Assembly (NCBI GenBank): GCA_964398985.1
Contig: CAYNOS010000021.1
Coordinates: 1 to 40,820, forward strand
Direction of reading: 5' to 3'
Length of the DNA stretch: 40,820 bases
Source of the DNA: CAYMRL01 sp964398985
GTDB lineage: Bacteria; Deinococcota; Deinococci; Deinococcales; Trueperaceae
A program made the position numbers and the translations under genes. This document shows, piece after piece, positions 1 through 10,250 of the stretch. Under the pieces are notes generated by a model. It saw only the letters and a list, made by a program, of their open reading frames with translations, ran no database searches and was not told where the DNA came from. Positions within the stretch are counted from its first letter, which is position 1; each line of letters starts with the position of its first letter.

Positions 1-244
1 AAGCTCGACATCAGCAGCACGAAGGTGCTGACGGTGGTCAGCGGGATGTCGAGGATGTCGATAGGGAAGGGGCCCGCGAGGCTACGCCCGTGGTAGGCGA
101 TGTAGGTCCCGATCAGCGAACCGAAGAACATGCAGTCCGACGCCAGGAACACCCACATCAGCAGCTTCACGTCGGGCAGCTTGGTGCTGCGCCAGCCGTG
201 GGCGTGGCTCTCGGCCTCGAGGTGGGAAGTGGTTGCCTGGGCGC

Positions 245-248
<4 letters not shown>
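1..248 (-). CDS. coxC: Cytochrome c oxidase subunit III, N-terminal part (cut by window edge)
   Basis: The first 82 codons are visible on the minus strand, starting at ATG 248-246. The N-terminus is soluble and His-rich, followed by a first membrane segment with the subunit III signature (LLMWVFLASDCMFFGSLIG) and the start of a second one. Subunit III is a core membrane subunit of haem-copper oxidases without redox centres. The start codon overlaps the stop of ctaD in an ATGA arrangement (245-248), so it is translationally coupled as the third gene of the coxB-ctaD-coxC operon. The rest of the gene lies outside the window. The family call is firm from this motif and the context. Confidence 0.93.
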
Positions 249-2136
<1,888 letters not shown>

Positions 2137-2137
<1 letters not shown>

Positions 2138-3222
2138 CAGTTACCTCCAGCAGCCGACGCCTGTGGCTGGCTGTCCGCTCCGAGGCTGAGCAGGTAGGCG
2201 GCGATCGCGCGCGCCTCGCTCTCGCGGTTGGGATCGTCCGCGGCCCACAGCGTCGGCATGTAGTTGCCCGGCTTCACTGCCTGCGGATCCACGATCCACT
2301 GCGCCACGTTCTCGAGCGTGGCGTCCAGCACGCCGGCGCCCACGGTCAGCCGCTGCCCGAAGTTGGTCAGGTTCGGGAACCCGCTGGCTCCCGAGGCGAG
2401 GCCCTCGGCGTAGTTGTCGATCGTGTGACAGCCGATGCAGCCCTTCTGCGCCAGCAACGTGCGGCCCTGGGTGACCAAGGGATCGGACGAGACCAACTGG
2501 ACCACGGGTTCCTGGAAGGACTCGACCCAGGCCTGGTAGTCGGCTTGCTCGTGGACGACCACCCGGAAGCGCATGTAGGCGTGCGCTCCCAGGCAGAGCT
2601 CGGCGCACTGACCGCTGTAGACACCGGGCTCGTCGGCCTGGAACCACAGCTGGTTGTCCTGGTTGGGGATCAGGTCGACCTTGCCGGCGATGCGGGGCAC
2701 CCAGAAGGCGTGCAAGACGTCGGCCGAGTTCAACTGCAGGACGACGCGCTGGCCGACCGGGATGTGCAGCTCGTTGGCGGTGGTGAAACCGTGCTGCGGG
2801 TAGTCGAACCGCCACCACCACTGGTAGCCGGTGACGTTGACCACGACGTCGGAGCCACCCGCCTCCACGAACGCCTGCGTGCGGAAGATCGAGCGCACCG
2901 TCGGGACGGCGACCAACACGATGATGATCACCGGGATGATCGTCCAGCCGACTTCGAGGGCAGCACTGCCGTGCGTCTGCTTCGGGATCGAGTTGTCGTC
3001 ACCGCGCCGGCGAAAGCGCACGATCACGTACACCAGCACGCCCGTGACGACGATGATCACCGGCCAACTCAGCCAGTAAGTCCACATGAACAGGTCGAGC
3101 TGCTCCTGGGCGATCGGGCCAACCGGGGTGAAGGTCGACTGCGGTCCGTCAAGAGAGCAGGCTGCGAGTATCGGCGCGAGCACTGCGGCGGGCAGAACCC
3201 GCCACAACCACCGCATTGGCAC
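2137..3222 (-). CDS. coxB: Cytochrome c oxidase subunit II with fused cytochrome c domain (lipoprotein)
   Basis: 361 aa. It accepts electrons for the oxidase at the outer membrane face. A lipobox (LAAC, Cys22) predicts a lipid-anchored N-terminus, followed by two transmembrane helices (about 46-70 and 92-110). The cupredoxin domain carries the CuA ligands H171, C206, E208, C210, H214 and M217. The C-terminal extension contains a c-type haem site C262-I-G-C-H266 with probable axial Met322 (NYMPTLW), which makes this a caa3 enzyme. The start is GTG 3222, 5 bases after AGGAGG (3228-3233). ATG 3216, 11 bases from the same site, is an alternative. First gene of the operon. Confidence 0.97.
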
Positions 3223-3285
3223 GGTTTCCTCCTAGCGATCTCCGGCGGGGCGATACAGTTTGAGGCACCCCTTTGAGTACGCGAC

Positions 3286-3291
3286 AATCTA
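3286..3291 (-). promoter_or_regulatory. Candidate -10 box of the coxB-ctaD-coxC operon
   Basis: TAGATT on the minus strand fits the TAnnnT pattern seen at other starts in this window. It would give a leader of about 55 bases ending in the AGGAGG site before coxB. No good -35 hexamer is visible, so this is tentative. Confidence 0.35.
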
Positions 3292-3369
3292 TCACAGACG
3301 TAACGCGTTGCCTTCGCGGAAACCTCGCACGTTGAGCGCGCCGCTGCCGTGAGCGACGCCACGCGGGCT

Positions 3370-4854
3370 TCACGTCTGCCGGTAGCTGGCGGCCTCGGCG
3401 AGATGTGACGGCCCGATCGAAGCGGCGCCGTCGAGGTCGGCGATGGTGCGAGCGACGCGCAGGAGCCGTGTGAAGCCGCGGCCGCTGAGCCCCAGTCTGA
3501 GCGTCAAGTCGCGCAGCAGGCGGCGGCCTTGAGGGGCCGTGGCAGCGTGCCTGTCGAGTTCCGCGCCCGCGAGCGCGGCGTTCCAGACGCCTTGACGCGC
3601 CAGCATCGTTGCCCGAGCGGCGGCCACGCGCCGGGCGACCGCCACGCTCGGCTCGCCGCCGCGCGCCGCGAGCAGCTCGGCGGCGCTGACCGGCGGCAGC
3701 GTCACCCGCAGGTCGATGCGGTCGAGCAAGGGCGCCGACACGCGCTGGCGGTAGCGCTGCACGTCGCTGGGCGTGCAGGTGCAGGCACCGTCGCGGGCGC
3801 TGGCGGATCCACACGGACACGGGTTACGGGCCGCTATCAACTGGAAGTCGGCGGGTAGGCGCTGCTGGCCGTTGACGCGCGAGAGGCGAATCGACCCCTC
3901 CTCGAGCGGCTGACGCAAGGCCTCGAGCACATGGCGTGAGAACTCTGGCAGCTCGTCCAAGAAGAGCACGCCCCGGTGCGCGAGGCTCGCTTCGCCGGGG
4001 CGCAGTGCGGGTCCGCCCCCGATCATCCCCGCCAGCGAGGCGCTGTGATGCGGTTGCCGCAGCGGCGGCGTCAGGCTCGGCGCCCTGCCGATGAGTAGCC
4101 CGGCGCTCGAGTGAACCCCAGCGACCTCCACGGCCTCGCTCATCGTCAATGGCGGCAGGATGCCGACCAATCTGGCGGCCAGCAGCGACTTGCCGGACCC
4201 GGGTGGGCCGGTCAGAAGCAGGTTGTGACGCCCCGCTGCCGCCACCTCGAGAGCGCGGCGCGCCACCGCTTGACCGCGGACTTCGGACAGGTCGGGCTGC
4301 AAGGTGGCAGTGGCTGCGCTGGCGGCCGCGCAGCGACCGAGCCGGACCCTGCCGGCGAGGTGCGCGAGTGCCGCTGCCAGGTCTGCCGGGGCGTAGACGA
4401 CAGCCCCGGGAGCAATGGCTGCCTCCGGACCGTTGGCCGGCGGCGCCACCAGCTCGAGACCGTGCGCGCTGGCGAGCACGCCGATGGTGACGGCTCCCCG
4501 AATCGGTTGCAGGCCGCCGTCGAGTGCCAGCTCGCCGACGGCGAGGATGCCCTCCAGCGCGGACAGTGGCAGACGGCGGTCAGCTGCCAGCACGGCCAGC
4601 GCGATCGGCAGGTCGAAGGCGGGACCCTCCTTGCGGACGTCAGCCGGAGCCAGGTTGACGACGATGCGGCTGGGCGGGAGGCTGACGCCGAGGTGTTTCA
4701 GTGCTGCCCTCACGCGCTCGGCGGACTCCCTGACGGCGACGCCCGGTAAGCCCACCAGCGTGAAGCTCGGCAGGCCCCCGGAGACGAACGCCTCGACGCG
4801 CACCAGGGCGGCTTCCACCCCCACCACGCTGGCAGCCTGGACGGCGGCATACAC
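3370..4854 (-). CDS. comM: ComM/YifB-type AAA+ ATPase (Mg-chelatase-like)
   Basis: 494 aa, typical length for the family. The N-terminal ChlI/Lon-protease-like domain spans about 1-170. The AAA+ core has Walker A GPPGSGKS (216-223), Walker B GVLFLDELPEF (295-305) and the ARNPCPCG signature. The C-terminal Mg_chelatase_C domain follows. ComM proteins are hexameric helicases that promote branch migration during natural transformation; they do not make chlorophyll despite the family name. Only a GTG start is in frame, preceded by TAGGGT with a 6-base spacer and no ribosome-binding site, so the mRNA is probably leaderless. Family call is firm; the transformation role is inferred from homologues. 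Confidence 0.93.
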   Translation of the reverse strand: MYAAVQAASVVGVEAALVRVEAFVSGGLPSFTLVGLPGVAVRESAERVRAALKHLGVSLPPSRIVVNLAPADVRKEGPAFDLPIALAVLAADRRLPLSALEGILAVGELALDGGLQPIRGAVTIGVLASAHGLELVAPPANGPEAAIAPGAVVYAPADLAAALAHLAGRVRLGRCAAASAATATLQPDLSEVRGQAVARRALEVAAAGRHNLLLTGPPGSGKSLLAARLVGILPPLTMSEAVEVAGVHSSAGLLIGRAPSLTPPLRQPHHSASLAGMIGGGPALRPGEASLAHRGVLFLDELPEFSRHVLEALRQPLEEGSIRLSRVNGQQRLPADFQLIAARNPCPCGSASARDGACTCTPSDVQRYRQRVSAPLLDRIDLRVTLPPVSAAELLAARGGEPSVAVARRVAAARATMLARQGVWNAALAGAELDRHAATAPQGRRLLRDLTLRLGLSGRGFTRLLRVARTIADLDGAASIGPSHLAEAASYRQT

Positions 4855-4860
4855 CCGTTC

Positions 4861-4866
4861 ACCCTA
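4861..4866 (-). promoter_or_regulatory. Leaderless -10 box for comM
   Basis: TAGGGT, then 6 bases, then the GTG start at 4854. No Shine-Dalgarno sequence can fit, so transcription probably begins at or next to the start codon. Confidence 0.6.
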
Positions 4867-4929
4867 GGCGCACGACGGCAGGCGAGGCGGCGCTGCTAGG
4901 CTCCTGACGCGCCCGAGTGGGCGGCCGGA

Positions 4930-4944
4930 GGGCTCTAGGAGCCC
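4930..4944. terminator. Weak hairpin downstream of degV
   Basis: GGGCTC-TAG-GAGCCC forms a 6-bp stem between the degV stop and the comM promoter. There is no T-tract, so a terminator role is only possible. Confidence 0.3.
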
Positions 4945-4974
4945 CGCGAGAGGGTCAGTTCAGCTCAGTTCGGA

Positions 4975-5829
4975 TCAGCTCAGAGCCTTGTGGGCGTAGA
5001 AGCCGAACGTGGCGGGACCGACGTGGCTGCCGATGACCGCCCCGATCTCGTGGACTCCGGCCAGCTCGAAGTCGATGCCGGCTTCGGTGGCCGCTTGCCG
5101 CAAGCCGTTGGCGGCCGCCTCGTCTTGTATGTGGATGAAGTTGACTACCGGGCGGCCGCCCAGCTCAGCGGCGTACGCCTTGAGTCTGTCGACCATCTCC
5201 TGCTGAGCCTTGCGTAGGCCGCGCGCGCGGCTGAGTGGCGCGATCTTGCCGTCCTCGAGGGTCAGCAGCGGCTTGATGTTCAAGAGGCTGCCGAGGAAAG
5301 CGCTGGCGCGGCCGATGCGACCGCCTTTCTGCAGGTACTCCATGGTGCCGACGGTGAACACGACCAGGTTGGTGTCCCTGATGACGGCCAGCGCGGCGAG
5401 GATCTCTTCGATGCCCGCTCCGGCGTCGCGGAGCCCGGCGGCGGCACGCGCCATCTCCCCGTGCCCGAGGCTGGCGGCGCGGCTGTCGAACACGTGCACG
5501 GCGGCCTTCGCCTGCTCCTTGGCGATGGTTGCCGACTGGAAGGTGCCGGAGAGCTCCGAAGTGATCGTGATGACGAGGATCGTGTCGGCACCGCTCGACT
5601 CGGCGGCGGCGTAGGCGCGGGCGAAGTCCTCGGGGCTCGGCTGGCTGGTGGTCGGAAGGGCGGCGCCGCTGGAGACCCCCGCGATGATGTCGGACGGTTT
5701 GATGTCGAGCCAGTCGCGATGCGTCTTCCCCTGGAAGTTGACGTACAGAGGCACCCTGGTGACGCGCAGCCGCTCGAGCTCGGCAGCGTCGAGATCACAG
5801 GTCGAGTCGATGATGATCGCGAGGTTCAT
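4975..5829 (-). CDS. DegV family protein (fatty-acid-binding, FakB-like)
   Basis: 284 aa. The N-terminus (MNLAIIIDSTCDLD), the TSQPSPEDF motif, the ELSGTFQSA segment and the QKGGRIGRAS motif are the conserved DegV elements. Members bind a fatty acid and present it to the FakA kinase for phospholipid synthesis. No fakA is in this window. The start was placed at ATG 5829, where homologues begin, with an AGGGAG ribosome-binding site just upstream; a longer in-frame reading would run back to 5886. It has its own likely promoter at 5898-5903. Family assignment is strong; the exact lipid ligand is unknown. Confidence 0.92.
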   Translation of the reverse strand: MNLAIIIDSTCDLDAAELERLRVTRVPLYVNFQGKTHRDWLDIKPSDIIAGVSSGAALPTTSQPSPEDFARAYAAAESSGADTILVITITSELSGTFQSATIAKEQAKAAVHVFDSRAASLGHGEMARAAAGLRDAGAGIEEILAALAVIRDTNLVVFTVGTMEYLQKGGRIGRASAFLGSLLNIKPLLTLEDGKIAPLSRARGLRKAQQEMVDRLKAYAAELGGRPVVNFIHIQDEAAANGLRQAATEAGIDFELAGVHEIGAVIGSHVGPATFGFYAHKALS

Positions 5830-5881
5830 GGGTCTCCCTAGGCGAGCCTTGCCGTATCGCCGGTGGGCGAGTCGCCAAGCG

Positions 5882-5895
5882 TGCAAGAAGTTGCA
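5882..5895. promoter_or_regulatory. Inverted repeat at the degV transcription start
   Basis: TGCAA-GAAG-TTGCA is a 14-bp inverted repeat lying about where transcription from the -10 box at 5898-5903 should begin. It could be an operator or a 5' RNA hairpin. Confidence 0.35.
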
Positions 5896-5897
5896 GG

Positions 5898-5903
5898 AGT
5901 ATA
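5898..5903 (-). promoter_or_regulatory. -10 box for degV
   Basis: TATACT on the minus strand in the gap between asd and degV gives a leader of about 60 bases, with a ribosome-binding site before ATG 5829. Confidence 0.5.
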
Positions 5904-5910
5904 CGCCGAG

Positions 5911-6930
5911 CTAGGCGTGGACCCGACCGAGCGCTCCGCGTGCCACCAGCAACTCGGCGATCTGCACGGCGTTGAGCGCTGCTCCCTTGCGGATCTGATC
6001 ACCGGCCACGAACAGCGCGAGGGCGCCAAAAAGGCTCGAGTCCTCGCGCAGACGGCCGACCAGCACGTCATCGCCCCCGGACGCCGTCAAGGGCATCGGG
6101 AAGGTGTTGCCGTCTCGGTCGTCGACGATCCGCACGCCAGGCGCCGCTGCGAGCACGTCGCGGGCCGCGGCCGCGCTCACGGGCCTCGCGAACTCCGCGT
6201 GGATCGCCTCTGCATGCGCGCGGAACACCGGCACCCTTACACAAGTGGCGCTCAGGCGGAGATCCTGATGAGAGAGGATCTTGCGAGCCTCCTCACGCAT
6301 CTTGGTCTCCTCGCCGTTGTACCCGTCGGCGCCCACCGCGCTGTCGTGGCTGAACAGATTGAAAGCGATCTGGTGGGGGAACTTCTCGGTCACCACCGCA
6401 GTGCCGGCCAGGACGGAGGCGCTCTGGCGTACCAACTCCTCGATGCCGGCCGCGCCGGCTCCCGAGACCGCCTGGTAGGTGGCTATCGTCACCCTCGTCA
6501 GCCCGAACTCGCGATGCAGAGGAGCCAGGGCGAGCAGCGCCACGATGATCGAGCAGTTGGGGTTGGCGATGACGCCTTGGTGCTCCAGCGCGGCGGCGGC
6601 GTTCACCTCCGGCACGACCAGCGGCACGCGTGGATCCATCCGCCAGGCGCTGGTGTTGTCGATCACGACGGCACCGTGACTGGCCCACTGCCAGGCGCCG
6701 GCCTGCGAGACGCGTCCTCCCGCCGATGAAAAGGCGACGTCGGAACCGAGGTCCCCATCTTCAGGCAGCGGTTCGACGACGATCTCGGTGCCGCGGAACG
6801 CGACGCGCCGCCCGGCCGAGCGCTGCGACGCGAACAGCCGCAGGCGAGAGGCCGGAAACTCCCGCTCCTGCAGTATCGAAACGATCTCTCGCCCGACGGC
6901 GCCAGTGGCCCCTACGATCGCAACGCGCAT
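5911..6930 (-). CDS. asd: Aspartate-semialdehyde dehydrogenase
   Basis: 339 aa. It reduces aspartyl-4-phosphate to aspartate-4-semialdehyde with NADPH, the branch point to lysine/diaminopimelate, threonine and methionine. The N-terminal Rossmann motif is MRVAIVGATGAVG. The catalytic Cys126 sits in NPNCS, the substrate region has AVSGAG, and the active-site His is in the HAEAIHAEF segment. The start was set at ATG 6930 because homologues begin with this motif and a GAGGAG ribosome-binding site precedes it; six further in-frame codons upstream are unlikely to be used. Divergent from hisZ. Very secure call. Confidence 0.96.
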   Translation of the reverse strand: MRVAIVGATGAVGREIVSILQEREFPASRLRLFASQRSAGRRVAFRGTEIVVEPLPEDGDLGSDVAFSSAGGRVSQAGAWQWASHGAVVIDNTSAWRMDPRVPLVVPEVNAAAALEHQGVIANPNCSIIVALLALAPLHREFGLTRVTIATYQAVSGAGAAGIEELVRQSASVLAGTAVVTEKFPHQIAFNLFSHDSAVGADGYNGEETKMREEARKILSHQDLRLSATCVRVPVFRAHAEAIHAEFARPVSAAAARDVLAAAPGVRIVDDRDGNTFPMPLTASGGDDVLVGRLREDSSLFGALALFVAGDQIRKGAALNAVQIAELLVARGALGRVHA

Positions 6931-6975
6931 CTTCCGCTCCTCGCACACCGCGCCCTGGCGGCGGCTGAAAGCGGG

Positions 6976-6981
6976 AGTCTA
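6976..6981 (-). promoter_or_regulatory. -10 box for asd
   Basis: TAGACT on the minus strand, about 45 bases upstream of ATG 6930. The same hexamer occurs at yojF, the thiolase gene, the 34071 gene and the 37584 gene. Here the leader carries a ribosome-binding site. Confidence 0.55.
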
Positions 6982-7031
6982 GCACGCTCCCGAAGCGGTC
7001 GGGCGGCCGGGCGAGCAGCGTGCGCGGGTGT

Positions 7032-7037
7032 TAGCAT
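7032..7037 (+). promoter_or_regulatory. Leaderless -10 box for hisZ
   Basis: TAGCAT followed by 9 bases and the ATG at 7047, without a Shine-Dalgarno sequence. Probably a leaderless start, back to back with the asd promoter. Confidence 0.55.
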
Positions 7038-7046
7038 CACAAGCCC

Positions 7047-8300
7047 ATGTCGCTCCGTCAGCCCGCTGGGAACCCCGATGGCACGCGCTTCTTCTCGGAG
7101 GAGGCCGCCTTGCGCCGGCGCGCTGCGCTGGCCAAGTTGCGGGCACTCTATGCCTCCTGGGGTTACCTGCCGCTGGAGGTGCCGGCGCTCGAACGCTTCG
7201 ATCCGCACCACCCCCGCGAGTCTCAATCGTTCAAGCTGGCCGACCGCGACGGAGGGGTGCTGGCGTTGCGCTCGGACTTCACGCCGGCGGTGGCGCGCTG
7301 GGTGGCGAGTCGCGGCGGCGCCGCCGGCGAGAGCGAGGCTCTACGGCTGAGCTACGACGGCCCCGTGTGGCACTTCATCGATCCTGAGTTCGCGCGTGCC
7401 CGCGAGTTCACCCAGGTCGGCATCGAACTGGTGGGGGTCAGCAACGCCCGTGCCGACGCCGAGCTCATCCACCTGGCGCGCGAGTCGGTCAGATCGGTCG
7501 GACTGGTGCCGCGCGTCGAGGTCGGCAACCCGGCCTACGTCAGGGCCTTGTTGGAGGCCGCCGGGATCCCTGCCGCGCATGAGGCGGCCGTTGCCGATGC
7601 CATCGATCGGAAGGATCGCAGCGACCTGGAGGCGCTGGTCGCGGAGCTGGGCGTCGCCGGAGCGGCGGCGGCGGCGTTGCTGGCGGCCCCCGACCTGTAT
7701 GGGGGACCGGAAGTGCTCGAAGAAGCCAAAGCCACCGCGCCGAGCCCGTCTGCGCGCGCCGCTCTCCGGCGTCTCAAGGGCGTCATCGAGGAGTTCGAGG
7801 ACCCGAGCGAGCTGCTGTTGGATCTCGGGATGGCCCGGCGGCTCAGCTACTACACGGGCGTCACCTTTCGCGTCTACACCTACGACTTCGGCCAGCCGCT
7901 GCTGGGAGGCGGCCGCTACGATGGCTCGCTGCTTCCTTACGCGGCCGGCTTCTCGCTGGGCTTGGAGCGGCTCCTGGCAGCGGTCGATCACTCCGGAGGC
8001 GACGCCTTCACGGCTGCCGGCAACGCGCCTCTCGCGGCCGCGCCCATCTACGCGCTCGACGACGTCGCGGCCAGAAGATTGCGCGCCGCCGGCTGGCAGG
8101 TGGTCAGGGCCCTATCGCCGGATCGGCCGTCGGCCGAGCGCGAGGCGCTGGCTGCAGGCGCGCGCTTCCTGATCGTCGATGCCGAGCTCATCGAGCTGGC
8201 CGCCGGCGGCGAGCGCCACGAGGCCTACCGCGAGACCGCTCTTGCGCTCGCGCGGACCTTGGCGGCGGGGAGTGCGGACGGCGGGGCCGAGCATGCCTGA
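7047..8300 (+). CDS. hisZ: ATP phosphoribosyltransferase regulatory subunit HisZ
   Basis: 417 aa with a class II aminoacyl-tRNA-synthetase-like (HisRS-like) fold. Motif 2 region (LALRSDFTPAVARWVA) and the LGLERLL C-terminal motif are visible. HisZ lacks tRNA synthetase function and forms a hetero-octamer with the short form of HisG to allow histidine feedback control of the first step of histidine synthesis. The 8-base overlap with hisG and the short HisG partner separate it from a true HisRS. The N-terminal RFFSEEAALRRRA stretch matches HisZ rather than HisS. Call is firm on context. Confidence 0.93.
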   Translation: MSLRQPAGNPDGTRFFSEEAALRRRAALAKLRALYASWGYLPLEVPALERFDPHHPRESQSFKLADRDGGVLALRSDFTPAVARWVASRGGAAGESEALRLSYDGPVWHFIDPEFARAREFTQVGIELVGVSNARADAELIHLARESVRSVGLVPRVEVGNPAYVRALLEAAGIPAAHEAAVADAIDRKDRSDLEALVAELGVAGAAAAALLAAPDLYGGPEVLEEAKATAPSPSARAALRRLKGVIEEFEDPSELLLDLGMARRLSYYTGVTFRVYTYDFGQPLLGGGRYDGSLLPYAAGFSLGLERLLAAVDHSGGDAFTAAGNAPLAAAPIYALDDVAARRLRAAGWQVVRALSPDRPSAEREALAAGARFLIVDAELIELAAGGERHEAYRETALALARTLAAGSADGGAEHA

Positions 8301-8949
8301 CCCGGGAAGCGAGCCGCTCGTCATCGCATTGCCGAAGGGTCGGGTCCTCCAGAAGGCGCTCGCGGTCCTGGCCGAGGCCGGCTACCCGGTGGTGGTACCG
8401 GAGGGCGGGCGCGCTCTGAGGCACGAGGGCGACATCACGGTGCTGCTGATGCGCAACGCCGACGTGCCCGCTTACGTGGACCTCGGCGTCGCGGACGCCG
8501 GCATGGTGGGGCGCGACGTGCTGCTCGAGCAGCGCAGCCGCCTCTACGCCCCCGTCGACTTGGGGTTCGGGAAGTGTCGGCTGTCGTTGATCCGGATGGC
8601 GGGCCACGACGGCCCGATCCGGTTGGTGGCCAGCAAGTACCCGAACGTCGCCACCGACTACCTGCGCTCCGCCGGCATCGGCGCTGACGTCGTCGAGTTG
8701 ACGGGCAACGTCGAGCTCGCCTGCGTCACCGGCCTCGCCGACGCGGTCGTCGACGTGGTGGAGACCGGCGCCACCCTGGCCGCCAACGGTCTGGTCGAGG
8801 TCGCGGTGATCGCGACCAGCAGCGTCAGGCTGGTCGTGAACCGAGCCGCTCTGAAGCTCAAGGCACAACGGCTGAGGGCTCTGGTGACCGCGCTGCGCGA
8901 CAGTGTCGGAGCCGGCCTTGGGTCGCCGGGCGTCACCGAGAGCGACTGA
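8293..8949 (+). CDS. hisG: ATP phosphoribosyltransferase catalytic subunit (short form)
   Basis: 218 aa, lacking the C-terminal regulatory domain of long HisG, as expected when HisZ is present. It joins PRPP and ATP in the first committed step of histidine synthesis. N-terminal IALPKGRVLQKA and the PRPP-binding loop DVVETGATLAANG (about 154-166) are clear. ATG 8293 lies inside the end of hisZ (stop 8298-8300), giving an 8-base overlap and translational coupling; a longer in-frame reading extends back to 8179 but would be inside hisZ and is rejected. No other his gene is in the window. Confidence 0.95.
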   Translation: MPDPGSEPLVIALPKGRVLQKALAVLAEAGYPVVVPEGGRALRHEGDITVLLMRNADVPAYVDLGVADAGMVGRDVLLEQRSRLYAPVDLGFGKCRLSLIRMAGHDGPIRLVASKYPNVATDYLRSAGIGADVVELTGNVELACVTGLADAVVDVVETGATLAANGLVEVAVIATSSVRLVVNRAALKLKAQRLRALVTALRDSVGAGLGSPGVTESD

Positions 8950-9085
8950 CCGAGCCACTTCGGCAAGCTTCTCACCTGCCGCAACGCTGAGTTTCATGTG
9001 CTTGCCGCATGGTACGTCAACGCGGGCGCATAAGGCGCAGCCGTGTTCGTGAATATCCAGATTGTTTGTGAGAGGGAGGCCCATC

Positions 9086-9235
9086 ATGTTGATGACAGTT
9101 GCAGTGATTCTAGGCGTATTGTGGCTATTGGGGATGGTTACGTCGTACACGCTCGGTGGTTTGCTGCACATCCTGCTCGTGGTTGCGGTGGTGCTGTTCA
9201 TCGTGCGTCTCTTGACTGGGCGCAGGGTCGTCTAG
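9086..9235 (+). CDS. Small lmo0937-type membrane protein
   Basis: 49 aa, easily missed by length cut-offs. It begins ATG 9086 with a GGGAGG ribosome-binding site about 8 bases upstream. Two hydrophobic segments (VAVILGVLWLLGMV and LLHILLVVAVVLFIVRLL) flank the conserved TSYTLGGLLH centre, and the protein ends in the basic RLLTGRRVV. This pattern is the hallmark of the lmo0937 (DUF5670-like) family of tiny membrane proteins, often stress-associated but functionally undefined. It sits between hisG and a secreted DUF4397 gene. I am confident it is real; function unknown. Confidence 0.85.
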   Translation: MLMTVAVILGVLWLLGMVTSYTLGGLLHILLVVAVVLFIVRLLTGRRVV

Positions 9236-9254
9236 AGCAGCCGTGGAGTCGAGC

Positions 9255-10157
9255 ATGATGTCGATCGCGACGACGATCCGCAAGCAGGACGGCGCGAGGA
9301 GCGCTGCGGCGCTCCTTCGTGCCGTGGCGGCCATGGCCGTCATCCTGCTGCCGGCCGCCCTGGCCCAGACCGCCCCGGTGACCCCGGTTCAACCGACGAG
9401 CGCGGACACCGCGATGGTGCGCTTCGTCAACCTCGCCCCCAACGCCTCGCCCGTCACGGTGGCCCTCTCGAACGAGGACGGTGCCGTGATCGCTCTCGAC
9501 GAGCTGGTCTCGGTGCCTTACGGCGCCGCCACCGCCTACCTGCCACTGCCGGCCGGCGACTACGAGATGACGGTGACCGTTGGCGACGCCAACACCCCGT
9601 TGCCACCGGGCTTCACCGCGCCCTACTCCGCTGTCGATCCCAATGGCTTGGCCGTCAGCGGGGCACGCCACTACACCGTGGTGATGCTGGGCCTGCTGGT
9701 ACCCGAGACCTTCGAGGACGGCGCGACCGACGAAGGCTTCTTCGGTTGGCTGAGCAACCTGTTCTCGGGAGACGACCCGGTCAACCGCGACGCGCTGGCG
9801 CTACGGGTCGAGGTGCTCGATGACGACCTCGACGCGACGTTCGACGCTGACCAGGCCCGGGTCAGGTTCGTGCACGCCGCGCCCGGCGCCGCTGCGGTGG
9901 ACCTGGTCGCGGCGGGTGACCGGGGCGTCGTCGACGGCGGCGTGAACTTCGGCAACGTCAGTGGCTACCACACGCTGGCTGCCGGCGAAACCAACCTCGC
10001 GCTGCGAGGCGCTGGTTCCGACGCCGAGCTCGTCGACCTCACCGGGCAGGCATTCGGTACGGGGACCAACCACACCGTGTTCCTGATCGGAACGCCGTTC
10101 GAAGGCGTGCCGCTGGACACCATCGTTCTGTCCGATCCGCCGACGGCGGCCCAGTGA
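9255..10157 (+). CDS. Secreted DUF4397 domain protein
   Basis: 300 aa from ATG 9255. A signal peptide (hydrophobic stretch LLRAVAAMAVILLPAALAQ) precedes two DUF4397-type beta-rich segments, each opening with the same motif: MVRFVNLAPNASPVTVAL and RVRFVHAAPGAAAVDLVA. Family members are exported or cell-surface proteins of unknown role, probably carbohydrate or protein binding. GGAG at 9245-9248 fits ATG 9255; GTG 9243 is a possible earlier start with no ribosome-binding site. It may be co-transcribed with the small membrane protein 19 bases upstream. A strong hairpin follows. Confidence 0.85.
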   Translation: MMSIATTIRKQDGARSAAALLRAVAAMAVILLPAALAQTAPVTPVQPTSADTAMVRFVNLAPNASPVTVALSNEDGAVIALDELVSVPYGAATAYLPLPAGDYEMTVTVGDANTPLPPGFTAPYSAVDPNGLAVSGARHYTVVMLGLLVPETFEDGATDEGFFGWLSNLFSGDDPVNRDALALRVEVLDDDLDATFDADQARVRFVHAAPGAAAVDLVAAGDRGVVDGGVNFGNVSGYHTLAAGETNLALRGAGSDAELVDLTGQAFGTGTNHTVFLIGTPFEGVPLDTIVLSDPPTAAQ

Positions 10158-10189
10158 GCGACGCACCCGAGCCCTGAATGCCAGTGGCA

Positions 10190-10216
10190 GCGGCGGCCGC
10201 AGACGACGGCCGCCGC
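10190..10216. terminator. Bidirectional terminator-like hairpin
   Basis: GCGGCGGCCG, a 7-base loop and CGGCCGCCGC form a perfect 10-bp stem between two convergent genes. On the plus strand TCCTTGGTTT follows, a weak T-tract. Confidence 0.65.
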
Positions 10217-10250
10217 TCCTTGGTTTGGCGGGTCGGGACCTACAGGTGCT

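Noticed and set aside
9043..9258. 71-codon frame overlapping the small lmo0937-type gene
   Set aside because: It has no ribosome-binding site or motif, while the overlapping 49-residue frame matches a known family.
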